The notes below the pieces were generated by a model. The model searched no databases and was not told where the DNA came from. It saw only the letters and a list, made by a program, of their open reading frames with translations. From positions 50,615,455 to 50,679,454 of the forward strand of contig CM019693.1 in NCBI GenBank assembly GCA_009760885.1: a stretch of DNA of 64,000 nt. Reading direction: 5' to 3'. This DNA comes from Achatina immaculata (taxonomy: Eukaryota > Mollusca > Gastropoda > Stylommatophora > Achatinidae). Shown here piece by piece: positions 19,547 through 29,580 of this stretch (the stretch's first letter is position 1; every line of letters starts with the position of its first letter). Position numbers and translations under genes: made by a program.

Positions 19547-20365
19547 CTAGATTGTGGAACAGTAATCTAAGTGTGTTTCTATGTGTGATATGTAGTATAT
19601 TTTTCTTGTGTCTTTGTCGATAAAGTATTTAATTTTGGCTAATTGGTAAACTTTCTGTGCAGTCAAATTTGTTAGGTTATGTATGTGAGAATTCCAAGTT
19701 AAATGCTGATCAATGATGAGTCCTGGGGATTTATGTTCATGAACATTTTCTATTGCCTTAGTCCCAGCACAAAGCTGTAGTGAAGTTTTAGTTGCATTTT
19801 GCAGTTTCTGTCTTGTAGTGATGAGCATGGATTTTGTTTTGTTGGTGTTTATCAACATACCATTTTTATTACTCCATTTAATCAAACTGTTTATATCATT
19901 TTGGAGCGTTGTCTATAGTTTATTGATGTCATATTCACTATTGTAAACAGTACAGTCGTCAGCGAAAAGATCACATGAAGAGTGCTTTAAATGTAGTGGT
20001 AGGTCGTTAATATAGATAGCAAAGAGAAGAGGACCAAGAATGGAGCCTTGAGGAATATCGGTATCAACCACAGACGAGCCAGATATTTTGTTTCTAAAGC
20101 AAACTACTTGTTTTCTACCTGAGAGAAAAGATGTAATACATTTTGTTAGGTCAGGGTGTAATCTATAGCCTTCCAGCTTTTTTGCAAGAATTTCATGATC
20201 AATCATATCAAAGGCTTTCTTAAAATCAACAAAGACAGCACCACACAATTTGTCATCATTTATATTAGACAGCCAGCTTTCTGTCATTTTAGTTAATGCT
20301 GTGTGGCAGGAGTAATTTGGTCTAAAACCTGACTGACTGTCTATTAGTAGACTGTTTTCTTGCAT
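19547..20365 (-). pseudogene. Non-LTR reverse transcriptase (longer copy)
   Basis: Second internal copy, extending further upstream, with DSQSGFRPNYSCHTALTKM before the motif A DFKKAFDMIDHE. It has the same intact FADD and the same single in-frame TAG at 19913-19915, followed by the thumb region. The stop shared by both copies predates the internal duplication. The tail SAVQLWNTLPYNLK repeats at 19133-19351. Endonuclease and 5' end are missing. Confidence 0.75.
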
Positions 20366-20522
20366 GTGGAGCAGAGTTAACTTTTGTATATGTTTTTCAA
20401 GAGGTTTTGATAGTGATGACAGAATGGATATGGGTGTATAGTTTGAGAGGTCACTAGTGTGTGCAGATTTAAAGACATTGAAATAGCATGCTAACTCATG
20501 ACATGATTGTTACATGTCCCAG

Positions 20523-20687
20523 GACAGTGGCTGCTACCAGACTTAATGAACACAGCAGCAGAAGTCACAGCATCCTGTTGCTGAAAGTTCACCGCAGGGT
20601 CAAGATGAAGCAGTACGTGGGCAAGGTTTACCTCATTGACCTGGCTGGCTCGGAGGACAACAGACGGACAGGAAACAAGGGCATCAG
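20523..20687 (+). CDS. KIF22: KIF22 exon, motor switch I/II (copy B)
   Basis: 165 bases, same boundaries and essentially the same codons as the copy at 15382. Being a multiple of three, it could be spliced in twice without a frameshift, but a motor with two switch regions would not fold normally; one copy is probably used, or both are alleles. Confidence 0.88.
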
Positions 20688-20879
20688 GTGATTTTATATT
20701 TCTGTTAACACTCATTGTAAGTACTGTGCTCATGTCAACATGTTAGAAGTTGGTCAGAAGTGTCTTAATGTGGTCAAAGATCTGTTTGTTTCTGTTTTTT
20801 TCAGTTAACATTTTGAAATGTTGCTTTGATAATATCTTTGACAGGAAAACTCTGCTAGTCTAGTCTTATATATGTCACT

Positions 20880-21130
20880 CGCTCAGTTGATCTAGTCATA
20901 TACATGTCATTCGCTCAGTTGATCTAGTCTTATACATTTCCCTCACTCACTTGATCTAGTCTTATACATGTCACTCACTCAGTTGATCTAGTCTTATACA
21001 TGTCACTCACTCACTTGATCTAGTCTTATACATGTCACTCACTCACTTGATCTAGTCTTATACATGTCACTCACTCACTTGATCTAGTCTTATACATGTC
21101 ACTCACTCACTTGATCTAGTCTTATACATG
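20880..21130 (+). repeat. 32-bp minisatellite, about 8 copies
   Basis: Units contain TGATCTAGTCTTATACATGT and CACTCACTCACT. The array is repeated at 22305-22560 by the surrounding duplication. It is intronic. Confidence 0.9.
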
Positions 21131-21246
21131 TCACTCACTCAATTGGTATAGACTAACATCACTTTTGCTAGAATGTGACAGTCACATCTGTTCAGAGAGT
21201 ACTTTGTTTGTTCTTTGTGACTGTGCATGTTTGTGTCTGATTGTGT

Positions 21247-21354
21247 CAGTTGAAAGAGTGGAGCCATCAGTAAATCATTGTTTGTGTCTGCTTGTTTTAG
21301 ATTAAAAGAGAGTGGAGCCATCAATAAATCATTGTTTGTGTCTGCTTGTTTTAG
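21247..21354 (+). repeat. 54-bp repeat containing a splice acceptor and exon start
   Basis: Two imperfect extra copies of the segment that includes TCTGCTTGTTTTAG and the first part of the following exon (GAGTGGAGCCATCAA...CATTGTTTGTG) lie directly before the true exon at 21355. Each carries a usable-looking acceptor, but only the last copy continues into the full exon and donor. The counterpart in the second copy is about 22672-22778. Confidence 0.85.
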
Positions 21355-21430
21355 ATTAAAAGAGAGTGGAGCCATCAACAAGTCATTGTTTGTGCTTGGG
21401 GAGGTGGTAGATGCCATCAACCATAATTTG
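21355..21430 (+). CDS. KIF22: KIF22 exon, motor helix alpha4 region (copy 1)
   Basis: 76 bases between TTTTAG and GTATGT. It encodes LKESGAINKSLFVLGEVVDA, the kinesin relay-helix segment (LKESGAIN-SLFVLG is near-invariant in KIF22). It takes its first codon from the AG of the previous exon and ends in phase 0, matching the exon at 24263. Confidence 0.88.
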
Positions 21431-22778
21431 GTATGTACCAGGCTGACATCAGTCTCTCTCTCTCTCTCTCACACATACATGCACCTCCACCTCATCCCAG
21501 TGATGTAGTTCAGATAGTAGCAGGCGTGTGGACAGTGTCATGGGATGTAGATGTGTGGACAGTGTCTTGGGATGTTGGTGTGTAGACGTTGTCATGGGAT
21601 GTTGTTGGTGAAATGTGTATGTTTTATTTGAATTCTTTATGTGTGAGTGAGGCATGAATTTCTTGGGGTTGTATGCAGGGAGTGGTAGAGAGTGGTGTGG
21701 GTGAGTGAGTGAGAATTTGTGTGTAAGGAGTGAGAGGAAGGAGTGTTCTTGAGAAGTAAAAGGAAGAATGTTCTGATTGCGTGATAAAAAAGAGAGTTCT
21801 GAGTGAGAAAGGAGTTGTTTGTGAATTAGAGGATGAATACTGTAGTTGAATGAGGGGAGTATCTTGTGTGAAAGGGAGGAGAGTTCTGTGTGATGGGGAG
21901 AAGAATGTTGTGAATGTGTGAGAGCATAAGTATTTTGAAAGAAAAGACAGTTTTGTGTGTTAGCAAGGAATGTTATGATCGAGTGGGAGAAAGAGTGTAA
22001 ATGTATCCCTAGTCTTAGCAAAACAACACAGAACCTACAAGTTTTGTTGTAATCAAACATATTTTACCAGCAAACAATTGCAATTTTCCACTTCACAACA
22101 AAATTATGTCATCAGGTGATTTTATATTTCTGTTAACACTCATTGTAAGTACTGTGCTCATGTCAACATGTTAGAAGTTGGTCAGAAGTGTCTTAATGTG
22201 GTCAAAGATCTGTTTGTTTCTGTTTTTTTCAGTTAACATTTTGAAATGTTGCTTTGATAATATCTTTGACAGGAAAACTCTGCTAGTCTAGTCTTATATA
22301 TGTCACTCGCTCAGTTGATCTAGTCATATACATGTCATTCGCTCAGTTGATCTAGTCTTATACATTTCCCTCACTCACTTGATCTAGTCTATACATGTCA
22401 CTCACTCAGTTGATCTAGTCTTATACATGTCACTCACTCACTTGATCTAGTCTTATACATGTCACTCACTCACTTGATCTAGTCTTATACATGTCACTCA
22501 CTCACTTGATCTAGTCTTATACATGTCACTCACTCACTTGATCTAGTCTTATACATGTCACTCACTCAATTGGTATAGACTAACATCACTTTTGCTAGAA
22601 TGTGACAGTCACATCTGTTCAGAGAGTACTTTGTTTGTTCTTTGTGACTGTGCATGTTTGTGTCTGATTGTGTCAGTTGAAAGAGTGGAGCCATCAGTAA
22701 ATCATTGTTTGTGTCTGCTTGTTTTAGATTAAAGAGTGGAGCCATCAATAAATCATTGTTTGTGTCTGCTTGTTTTAG

Positions 22779-22854
22779 ATTAAAAGAGAGTGGAGCCATC
22801 AACAAGTCATTGTTTGTGCTTGGGGAGGTGGTAGATGCCATCAACCATAATTTG
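22779..22854 (+). CDS. KIF22: KIF22 exon, motor helix alpha4 region (copy 2)
   Basis: Identical in size and product to the exon at 21355, within the 1,425-bp duplication. Splicing both copies would add 76 bases and break the frame, so at most one can be in a functional mRNA. Confidence 0.85.
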
Positions 22855-23535
22855 GTATGTACCAGGCTGACATCAGTCTCTCTCTCTCTCTCTCACACAT
22901 ACATGCACCTCCACCTCATCCCAGTGATGTAGTTCAGATAGTAGCAGGCGTGTGGACAGTGTCATGGGATGTAGATGTGTGGACAGTGTCTTGGGATGTT
23001 GGTGTGTAGACGTTGTCATGGGATGTTGTTGGTGAAATGTGTATGTTTTATTTGAATTCTTTATGTGTGAGTGAGGCATGAATTTCTTGGGGTTGTATGC
23101 AGGGAGTGGTAGAGAGTGGTGTGGGTGAGTGAGTGAGAATTTGTGTGTAAGGAGTGAGAGGAAGGAGTGTTCTTGAGAAGTAAAAGGAAGAATGTTCTGA
23201 TTGCGTGATAAAAAAGAGAGTTCTGAGTGAGTGAAAGAAAGGAGTTGTTTGTGAATTAGAGGATGAATACTGTAGTTGAATGAGGGGAGTATATTGTGTG
23301 AAAGGGAGGAGAGTTCTGTGTGATGGGGAGAAGAATGTTGTGAATGTGTGAGAGCATAAGTATTTTGAAAGAAAAGACAGTTTTGTGTGTTAGCAAGGAA
23401 TGTTATGATCGAGTGGGAGAAAGAGTGTAAATGTATCCCTAGTCTTAGCAAAACAACACAGAACCTACAAGTTTTGTTGTAATCAAACATATTTTACCAG
23501 CAAACAATTGCAATTTTCCACTTCACAACAAAATT

Positions 23536-23755
23536 ATGTCACAGTTTTTATATTTGTTTTAGAGTTGTTCAAATGACCAATAGTAGGTAATAATTAAGAA
23601 CATTGTGTGAGGAAATAACTTAAATTTATTTGATGTATTCATGTTTGCAGACTTACATGTTTATTATTTCACATAATCTTTTTGTATGTGATCAAAAACT
23701 GGGTTACATTATGGGTGCCTCTTATCAGATATTTTTGTTTGTCTTGTGAACTCAC
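23536..23755. other. Intron, no gene
   Basis: AT-rich intronic sequence; nothing recognised. Confidence 0.4.
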
Positions 23756-23757
23756 TG

Positions 23758-24228
23758 ACCTGTGTGGCTAGTTGCATGATGAGACCGGTGTGCCTAGTTG
23801 TCCTGACGAGACCGGTGGCCTAGTTGTCTTGATGAGACCAGTGTGCCTAGTTGTCTTGATATGACCGGTGTGCCTAGTTGTCTTGATGTGACCTGTGTGC
23901 CTAGTTGCCTGATGAGACCGGTGTGCCTAGTTGTCTTTATGTGACCTGTGTGCCTACTTGTCTTGATGTGACCTGTGTGCCTACTTGTCTTGATGTGACC
24001 TGTGTGCCTACTTGTCTTGATGTGACCTGTGTGCCTACTTGTCTTGATGTGACCTGTGTGCCTACTTGTCTTGATGTGACCTGTGTGCCTACTTGTCTTG
24101 ATGAGACCTGTGTGCCTAGTTGTTTTGATGTGACCTGTGTGCCTACTTGTCTTGATGTGACCTGTGTGCCTACTTGTCTTGATGTGACCTGTGTGCCTAC
24201 TTGTCTTGATGTGGCTGGTATGTCTAGT
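23758..24228 (+). repeat. 27-bp minisatellite, about 17 copies
   Basis: Units read GTGCCTACTTGTCTTGATGT with GACCTGT. The first units (to 23940) are more diverged (GATGAGACCGGTG), the later ones nearly identical, as expected if expansion is recent at the right side. The long open frame across it is a by-product of a unit length divisible by three. Confidence 0.93.
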
Positions 24229-24262
24229 TAACTGATGTGAAATATTTTTTATGTACTCATAG

Positions 24263-24307
24263 GCAAGAGTGCCCTACAGAAACAGTAAACTGACTCGGTT
24301 GTTACAG
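24263..24307 (+). CDS. KIF22: KIF22 exon, motor VPYRNSKLTRLLQ
   Basis: A 45-base exon between ACTCATAG and GTAAGT, encoding ARVPYRNSKLTRLLQ, the invariant kinesin loop 12/alpha5 motif (VPYRxSKLTRLL) that contacts the microtubule. Phase 0 at both ends. Its last 18 bases and the donor are the founder of the 27-bp array that follows, so the exon has many candidate donors; the first or any GTAAGT/GTAGGT copy adds a multiple of nine codons in frame. Confidence 0.9.
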
Positions 24308-24742
24308 GTAAGTGTACTGACTCAGTTGTTACAGGTAGGTGTACTGACTCAGTTGTTACAGGTAGGTGTACTGACTCAGTTGTTACAGGTAGGTGTACTG
24401 ACTCAGTTGTTACAGGTAGGTGTACTGACTTGGTTGTTACAGGTAGGTGTACTGACTCAGTTGTTACAGGTAGGTGTACTGACTCAGTTGTTACAGGTAA
24501 GTGTACTGACTCAGTTGTTACAGGTAAGTGTACTGACTTGGTTGTTACAGGTAGGTGTACTGACTCAGTTGTTACAGGTAAGTGTACTGACTCAGTTGTT
24601 ACAGGTAGGTGTACTGACTCAGTTGTTACAGGTAAGTGTACTGACTTGGTTGTTACAGGTAAGTGTACTGACTTGGTTGTTACAGGTAAGTGTACTGACT
24701 TGGTTGTTACAGGTAGGTGTACTGACTTGATTGTTACAGGTA
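24290..24742 (+). repeat. 27-bp minisatellite of exon end plus splice donor, about 17 copies
   Basis: Each unit is CTGACTCRGTTGTTACAG followed by GTAAGTGTA or GTAGGTGTA, that is, the last 18 bases of the preceding exon and the first 9 of its intron. About half of the donors are the strong GTAAGT. The first unit is the real exon end (CTGACTCGG); later units read CTGACTCAG or CTGACTTGG. Confidence 0.95.
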
Positions 24743-24829
24743 AGTGTCCTGTTGTCTTGTTTCTGTTTTGCCTCACTTCTTTAGTTCCCTCAGTTTACAT
24801 ACACGGAGCATAGTGTATGAAAGTACATG

Positions 24830-25060
24830 TATTTTATAATCTTATCTTATATCCTTCCCATGCCGTTAAACGTCACATAGGGTTCGCAAAGGTAGTTCGC
24901 CAATTTTTCCTGTCTTCAGCGAGCTTTTCAACCTCATCAAGGGATTTTATGGCTATTAATTTGGCCTCTTTTAACAGTGTCCACGTCAGAGTTTGACGCG
25001 GTCTGCTTCTTTTTCTTTGGCCTGTTGTGTTCCATTTTATAGCTTGTTTTGGGATTCTCT
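24830..25060 (-). other. Possible transposon fragment
   Basis: A stretch of higher complexity than its surroundings (GGTCTGCTTCTTTTTCTTTGG) that resembles the kind of sequence near the end of non-LTR elements. No coding support; weak call. Confidence 0.25.
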
Positions 25061-25104
25061 GAATGTTTTATTTTACATTAGTCCCTACTTATTTGTCTTG
25101 TAGT

Positions 25105-26235
25105 AGTTTGTTTCCATTGACCAAGCTTTTTGTTTCTATTTATCAAGCTATAGTGTGTGGGGTGGTTTGTTTCTGTTTAACAAGCTATAGTGTGTGGGGT
25201 GAAGTTTGTTTCTATTTATCAAGCTATAGTGTGTGGGGTGAAGTTTGTTTCTATTTATCAAGCTATAGTGTGTGGGGTGAAGTTTGTTTCTGTTTATCAA
25301 GCTATAGTGTGTGGGGTGGTTTGTTTCTATTTATCAAGCTATAGTGTATGGGGTGAAGTTTGTTTCTATTTATCAAGCTATAGTGTGTGGGGTGAAGTTT
25401 GTTTCTATTTATCAAGCTATAGTGTGTGGGGTGAAGTTTGTTTCTGTTTATCAAACTATACTGTCAGTGTGCAGAGTGGAGTTTGTTCCTATTTATCAAG
25501 CTATACTGTCAGTGTGGGGAGTGGAGTTTGTTCCTATTTATCAAGCTATACTGTCAGTGTGGGGAGTGGAGTTTGTTCCTATTTATCAAGCTATAGTGTG
25601 TGGGATGAAGTTTGTTCCTATTTATCAAGCTATAGTGTGGGGTGAAGTTTGTTTCTATTTATCAAGCTATAGTGTGGGGTGAAGTTTGTTTCTATTTATC
25701 AAGCTATAGTGTGTGAGGTGAAGTTTGTTTCTATTTATCAAGCTATAGTGTGGGGTGGAGTTTGTTCCTATTTATCACGCTATACTGTCAGTGTGTGGAG
25801 TGGAGTTTGTTCCTATTTATCAAGCTATACTGTCAGTGTGTGGAGTGTAGTTTGTTCCTATTTATCAAGCTATACTGTCAGTGTGTGGAGTGGAGTTTGT
25901 TCCTATTTATCAAGCTATACTGTCAGTGTGTGGAGTGGAGTTTGTTCCTATTTATCAAGCTATACTGTGTGGGATGAAGTTTGTTCCTATTTATCAAGCT
26001 ATAGTGTGTGGGGTGAAGTTTGTTTCTATTTATCAAGCTATAGTGTGTGGGGTGAAGTTTGTTTCTATTTATCAAGCTATAGTGTGTGAGGTGAAGTTTG
26101 TTTCTATTTATCAAGCTATAGTGTGTGGGGTGGAGTTTGTTCCTATTGATCAAGCTATACTGTCAGTGTGTGGAGTGGAGTTTGTTCCTATTTATCAAGC
26201 TATACTGTCAGTGTGTGGAGTGGAGTGGAGTTAAA
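25105..26235 (+). repeat. 39/45-bp minisatellite, about 27 copies
   Basis: Units contain TTTCTATTTATCAAGCTATA and alternate between a short form (GTGTGTGGGGTGAAGTTTG) and a longer form (CTGTCAGTGTGTGGAGTGGAG). The same array with fewer units is at 27550-28130 in the duplicated block. Confidence 0.93.
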
Positions 26236-26318
26236 TTTAACCCACACTTTTTTTTTTTATCATGCATCTTCTGTCAGCGTGTGGATGACGTTGATATTGT
26301 TATTATTCCTGTGTCCAG

Positions 26319-26481
26319 GACTCTATCGGAGGCAGCTGTCACTCACTGATGATAACAAACATAGCCCCCGAAGCTCACTACTACTATGACACGTACTGCA
26401 CCTTGAACTTTGCAACAAAGAGCAAGAAGATTGTCAACATCAACACCACAAATATGACAGAAGATAGTTCACCAGAGCAAG
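26319..26481 (+). CDS. KIF22: KIF22 exon, end of motor domain (copy 1)
   Basis: 163 bases between GTGTCCAG and GTAAGT. It encodes DSIGGSCHSLMITNIAPEA followed by YYDTYCTLNFATKSKKIVN, the kinesin alpha5-beta8-alpha6 end of the motor (DSLGG ... NIAPE ... LNFA-KSK) and the neck start. It begins in phase 0 after LLQ and ends after one base of an Ala codon completed by the next exon. Confidence 0.9.
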
Positions 26482-26509
26482 GTAAGTCTAGCCAGTCATC
26501 ATCTACTTT

Positions 26510-26865
26510 TTGACTTGTCAGCACCTCTACTCTTGTAATGCTATAAGGCTTGTCAGCACCTCCACTCTTGTACTGCTATAAGACTTGTCAGCACCTCTAC
26601 TCTTGTACTGCTATAAGACTTGTCAGCACCTCTACTCTTGTACTGCTGTAAGACTTGTCAGCACCTCTACTCTTGTACTGCTGTAAGACTTGTCAGCACC
26701 TCTACTCTTGTACTGCTATAAGACTTGTCAGCACCTCTACTCTTGTACTGCTATAATGTAAGACTTATCAACTCCTCTACTCTTGTACTGCTATAATGTA
26801 AGACTTATCAACTCCTCTACTCTTGTACTGCTATAATGTAAGACTTGTCAACTCCCCTACTTTTG
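26510..26865 (+). repeat. 35-40-bp minisatellite, about 10 copies
   Basis: Units contain AGACTTGTCAGCACCTCTAC and TCTTGTACTGCTATA, with an added ATGTA in later units. The equivalent array in the second copy (28410-29410) has about 26 units. Confidence 0.93.
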
Positions 26866-26875
26866 TCTGTTACAG

Positions 26876-27026
26876 CTAAACCTACAGCCACAGTGAAACC
26901 TTATAAACGTCGCAGCTCTCTTATTCGAGTAGCTGATAGCAAGCGTCCTCGAACATCTCTACCATCAGATACAGAGTCATCATCAAGTGCCAAGAATACG
27001 GACATTACTGCTATGCATTTTCCTAG
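26876..27026 (+). CDS. KIF22: KIF22 exon, basic linker (copy 1)
   Basis: 151 bases between CTGTTACAG and GTATCA. It encodes AKPTATVKPYKRRSSLIRVA and SKRPRTSLPSDTESSSSAKN, a basic Ser-rich linker after the motor, with KRP/KRR clusters that could serve nuclear import. It ends with AG, completed to Ser by the next exon at 30855. Compared with the copy at 29427 it lacks one TCA codon. Confidence 0.83.
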
Positions 27027-27545
27027 GTATCATTTTGAGTTGTATAGTTTTATACATGATTATTTGATCTGTTTGATGTGGCTTCTTTCCATCAGGCTGG
27101 CCTTACTTCACACAGTGCTATAGTGCCCTCTTTTATACATGATTATTTGATCTGTTTGATGTGGCTTCTTTCCATCAGGCTGGCCTCACTTCACACAGTG
27201 CTATAGTGCCCTCTAATCTTGAAAGAGTAAAACTGTTGGGGAAGTTGTAGGAAACAGGATCTTCTGTTGTAGGTCATGTATTTCAAGAAAGTGAAGTTTT
27301 CATTCAGTGAACAAGTCAGTGTAAGATATTAACACAAATTCATTCATTTTCCCCACGGAAATGTTACCACCTCATGAGAGAATGAACAGGCTGATAAGAG
27401 GTACACTTGACTGGTGATTGTTACTACCAAAAATGTCATGACACATTTTTTCAACTGTTCACGTTTTACTGTAAGCGTAAGCTGGACAATAAAGTAGATG
27501 AAACTTCCAGATTCTCTTACTCTGCTCCCCAACAGTCTGATGTTG
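27027..27545. other. Intron, no gene
   Basis: Contains a short internal duplication (TTATACATGATTATTTGATC with CATCAGGCTGGCC) but no exon. Ends at the join of the 2.5-kb duplication (TTGTACAGGTTATACTG). Confidence 0.4.
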
Positions 27546-27549
27546 TACA

Positions 27550-28130
27550 GGTTATACTGTCAGTGTGTGGAGTGGAGTTTGTTCCTATTTATCAAGCTAT
27601 ACTGTCAGTGTGCAGAGTGGAGTTTGTTCCTATTTATCAAGCTATACTGTCAGTGTGGGGAGTGGAGTTTGTTCCTATTTATCAAGCTATACTGTCAGTG
27701 TGGGGAGTGGAGTTTGTTCCTATTTATCAAGCTATAGTGTGTGGGGTGAAGTTTGTTTCTATTTATCAAGCTATAGTGTGTGGGGTGAAGTTTGTTTCTA
27801 TTTATCAAGCTATAGTGTGTGGGGTGAAGTTTGTTTCTATTTATCAAGCTATAGTGTGTGAGGTGAAGTTTGTTTCTATTTATCAAGCTATAGTGTGTGG
27901 GGTGAAGTTTGTTTCTATTTATCAAGCTATACTGTCAGTGTGTGGAGTGGAGTTTGTTCCTATTTATCAAGCTATACTGTCAGTGTGTGGAGTGGAGTTT
28001 GTTCCTATTTATCAAGCTATACTGTCAGTGTGTGGAGTGGAGTTTGTTCCTATTTATCAAGCTATACTGTCAGTGTGTGGAGTGGAGTTTGTTCCTATTT
28101 ATCAAGCTATACTGTCAGTGAGTGGAGTGG
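27550..28130 (+). repeat. 39/45-bp minisatellite, about 13 copies (second copy)
   Basis: Same units as 25105-26235; contracted relative to the first array. Confidence 0.92.
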
Positions 28131-28219
28131 AGTTAAATTTAACCCACACTTTTTTTTTTATCATGCATCTTCTGTCAGCGTGTGGATGACGTTGATATTG
28201 TTATTATTCCTGTGTCCAG

Positions 28220-28382
28220 GACTCTATCGGAGGCAGCTGTCACTCACTGATGATAACAAACATAGCCCCCGAAGCTCACTACTACTATGACACGTACTGC
28301 ACCTTGAACTTTGCAACAAAGAGCAAGAAGATTGTCAACATCAACACCACAAATATGACAGAAGATAGTTCACCAGAGCAAG
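28220..28382 (+). CDS. KIF22: KIF22 exon, end of motor domain (copy 2)
   Basis: 163 bases, same boundaries and product as the exon at 26319. The two exons of the duplicated block together add 317 bases (163 plus 154), which would shift the frame if both blocks were spliced, so only one block can serve a functional transcript. Confidence 0.88.
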
Positions 28383-28409
28383 GTAAGTCTAGCCAGCCAT
28401 CATCTACTT

Positions 28410-29410
28410 TTTGACTTGTCAGCACCTCTACTCTTGTAATGCTATAAGACTTGTCAGCACCTCTACTCTTGTACTGCTATAAGACTTGTCAGCACCTCTA
28501 CTCTTGTACTGCTATAAGACTTGTCAGCACCTCTACTCTTGTACTGCTATAAGACTTGTCAGCACCTCTACTCTTGTAATGCTACAATGTAAGACTTATC
28601 AACTCCTCTACTCTTATACTGCTGTAATGTAAGACTTGTCAGCACCTCTACTCTTGTACTGCTATAATGTAAGACTTGTCAGCACCTCTACTCTTGTACT
28701 GCTATAATGTAAGACTTGTCAGCACCTCTACTCTTGTACTGCTACAATGTAAGACTTATCAACTCCTCTACTCTTATACTGCTATAATGTAAGACTTGTC
28801 AGCACCTCTACTCTTATACTGCTATAATGTAAGACTTGTCAGCACCTCTACTCTTGTACTGCTATAATGTAAGACTTGTCAGCACCTCTACTCTTGTACT
28901 GCTATAATGTAAGACTTGTCAGCACCTCTACTCTTGTACTGCTATAATGTAAGACTTGTCAGCACCTCTACTCTTGTACTGCTACAATGTAAGACTTATC
29001 AACTCCTCTACTCTTATACTGCTATAATGTAAGACTTATCAACTCCTCTACTCTTGTACTGCTATAATGTAAGACTTATCAACTCCTCTACTCTTGTACT
29101 GCTATAATATAAGACTTGTCAGAACCTCTACTCTTGTACTGCTATAATGTAAGACTTGTCAGCACCTCTACTCTTGTACTGCTATAATGTAAGACTTATC
29201 AACTCCTCTACTCTTATACTGCTATAATGTAAGACTTATCAACTCCTCTACTCTTGTACTGCTATAATGTAAGACTTATCAACTCCTCTACTCTTATACT
29301 GCTATAATGTAAGACTTGTCAGCACCTCTACTCTTATACTGCTATAATGTAAGACTTATCAACTCCTCTACTCTTGTACTGCTATAATGTAAGACTTATC
29401 AACTCCCCTA
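28410..29410 (+). repeat. 40-bp minisatellite, about 26 copies (second copy)
   Basis: Units contain TAATGTAAGACTTGTCAGCA and CTACTCTTGTACTGCTA, alternating between GTCAGCACC and ATCAACTCC forms. Much longer than the equivalent array at 26510. Confidence 0.93.
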
Positions 29411-29426
29411 CTTTTGTCTGTTACAG

Positions 29427-29580
29427 CTAAACCTACAGCCACAGTGAAACCTTATAAACGTCGCAGCTCTCTTATTCGAGTAGCTGATAGCAAGCGTCCT
29501 CGAACATCTCTACCATCAGATACAGAGTCATCATCATCAAGTGCCAAGAATACGGACATTACTGCTATGCATTTTCCTAG
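29427..29580 (+). CDS. KIF22: KIF22 exon, basic linker (copy 2)
   Basis: 154 bases; same as the exon at 26876 but with one extra TCA (Ser) in the serine run. An in-frame codon indel in an otherwise identical coding exon is what allelic variation usually looks like. Confidence 0.82.

Larger units (their letters stand above)
17311..20466 (-). mobile_element. 5'-truncated non-LTR retrotransposon insertion, internally duplicated
   Basis: The inserted sequence is absent from copy A (compare 15290-15400). Its 3' end lies at the left: read on minus it ends with AATAAAGATTATTCATTC and a CATT microsatellite tail, typical of CR1/L2-like non-LTR elements. Its left flank (about 17268-17318) and right flank (about 20472-20520) share AAGACATTGAAATAGCATGC and the following bases, consistent with a long target-site duplication of some 45-50 bp with later changes. 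Coding parts are reverse transcriptase (18507-18842, 19913-20365) and its tail. A 1,406-bp internal direct duplication (17454-18859 and 18860-20265) lies within it. The 5' end is missing, as usual for target-primed insertion. Confidence 0.8.
20684..23535 (+). repeat. Direct duplication of about 1,425 bp carrying a KIF22 exon
   Basis: 20684-22108 and 22109-23535 are near-identical. The join is visible where the first copy ends AAAATTATGTC and restarts ATCAGGTGATTTT, which is the exon-donor region of 20681. The copies differ by single-base indels (for example AGTCTTATAC/AGTCTATAC, and AGAGAG loss at 22731) and by GTGA insertion near 23230. Confidence 0.9.

Noticed and set aside
21449..22060. 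His/Ser-rich 203-codon minus frame (also at 22873-23490)
   Set aside because: No domain, low complexity, intronic, and present only because the intron is GTGAG-rich; it does carry some indels between copies that keep the frame, but this is not enough.
24249..24776. 175-codon minus frame over the donor array
   Set aside because: Antisense reading of the 27-bp repeat.
25063..28290. Cys/Tyr/Val-rich proteins over the 39/45-bp arrays
   Set aside because: Repeat artefacts; frames overlap on both strands and include parts of real exons out of frame.
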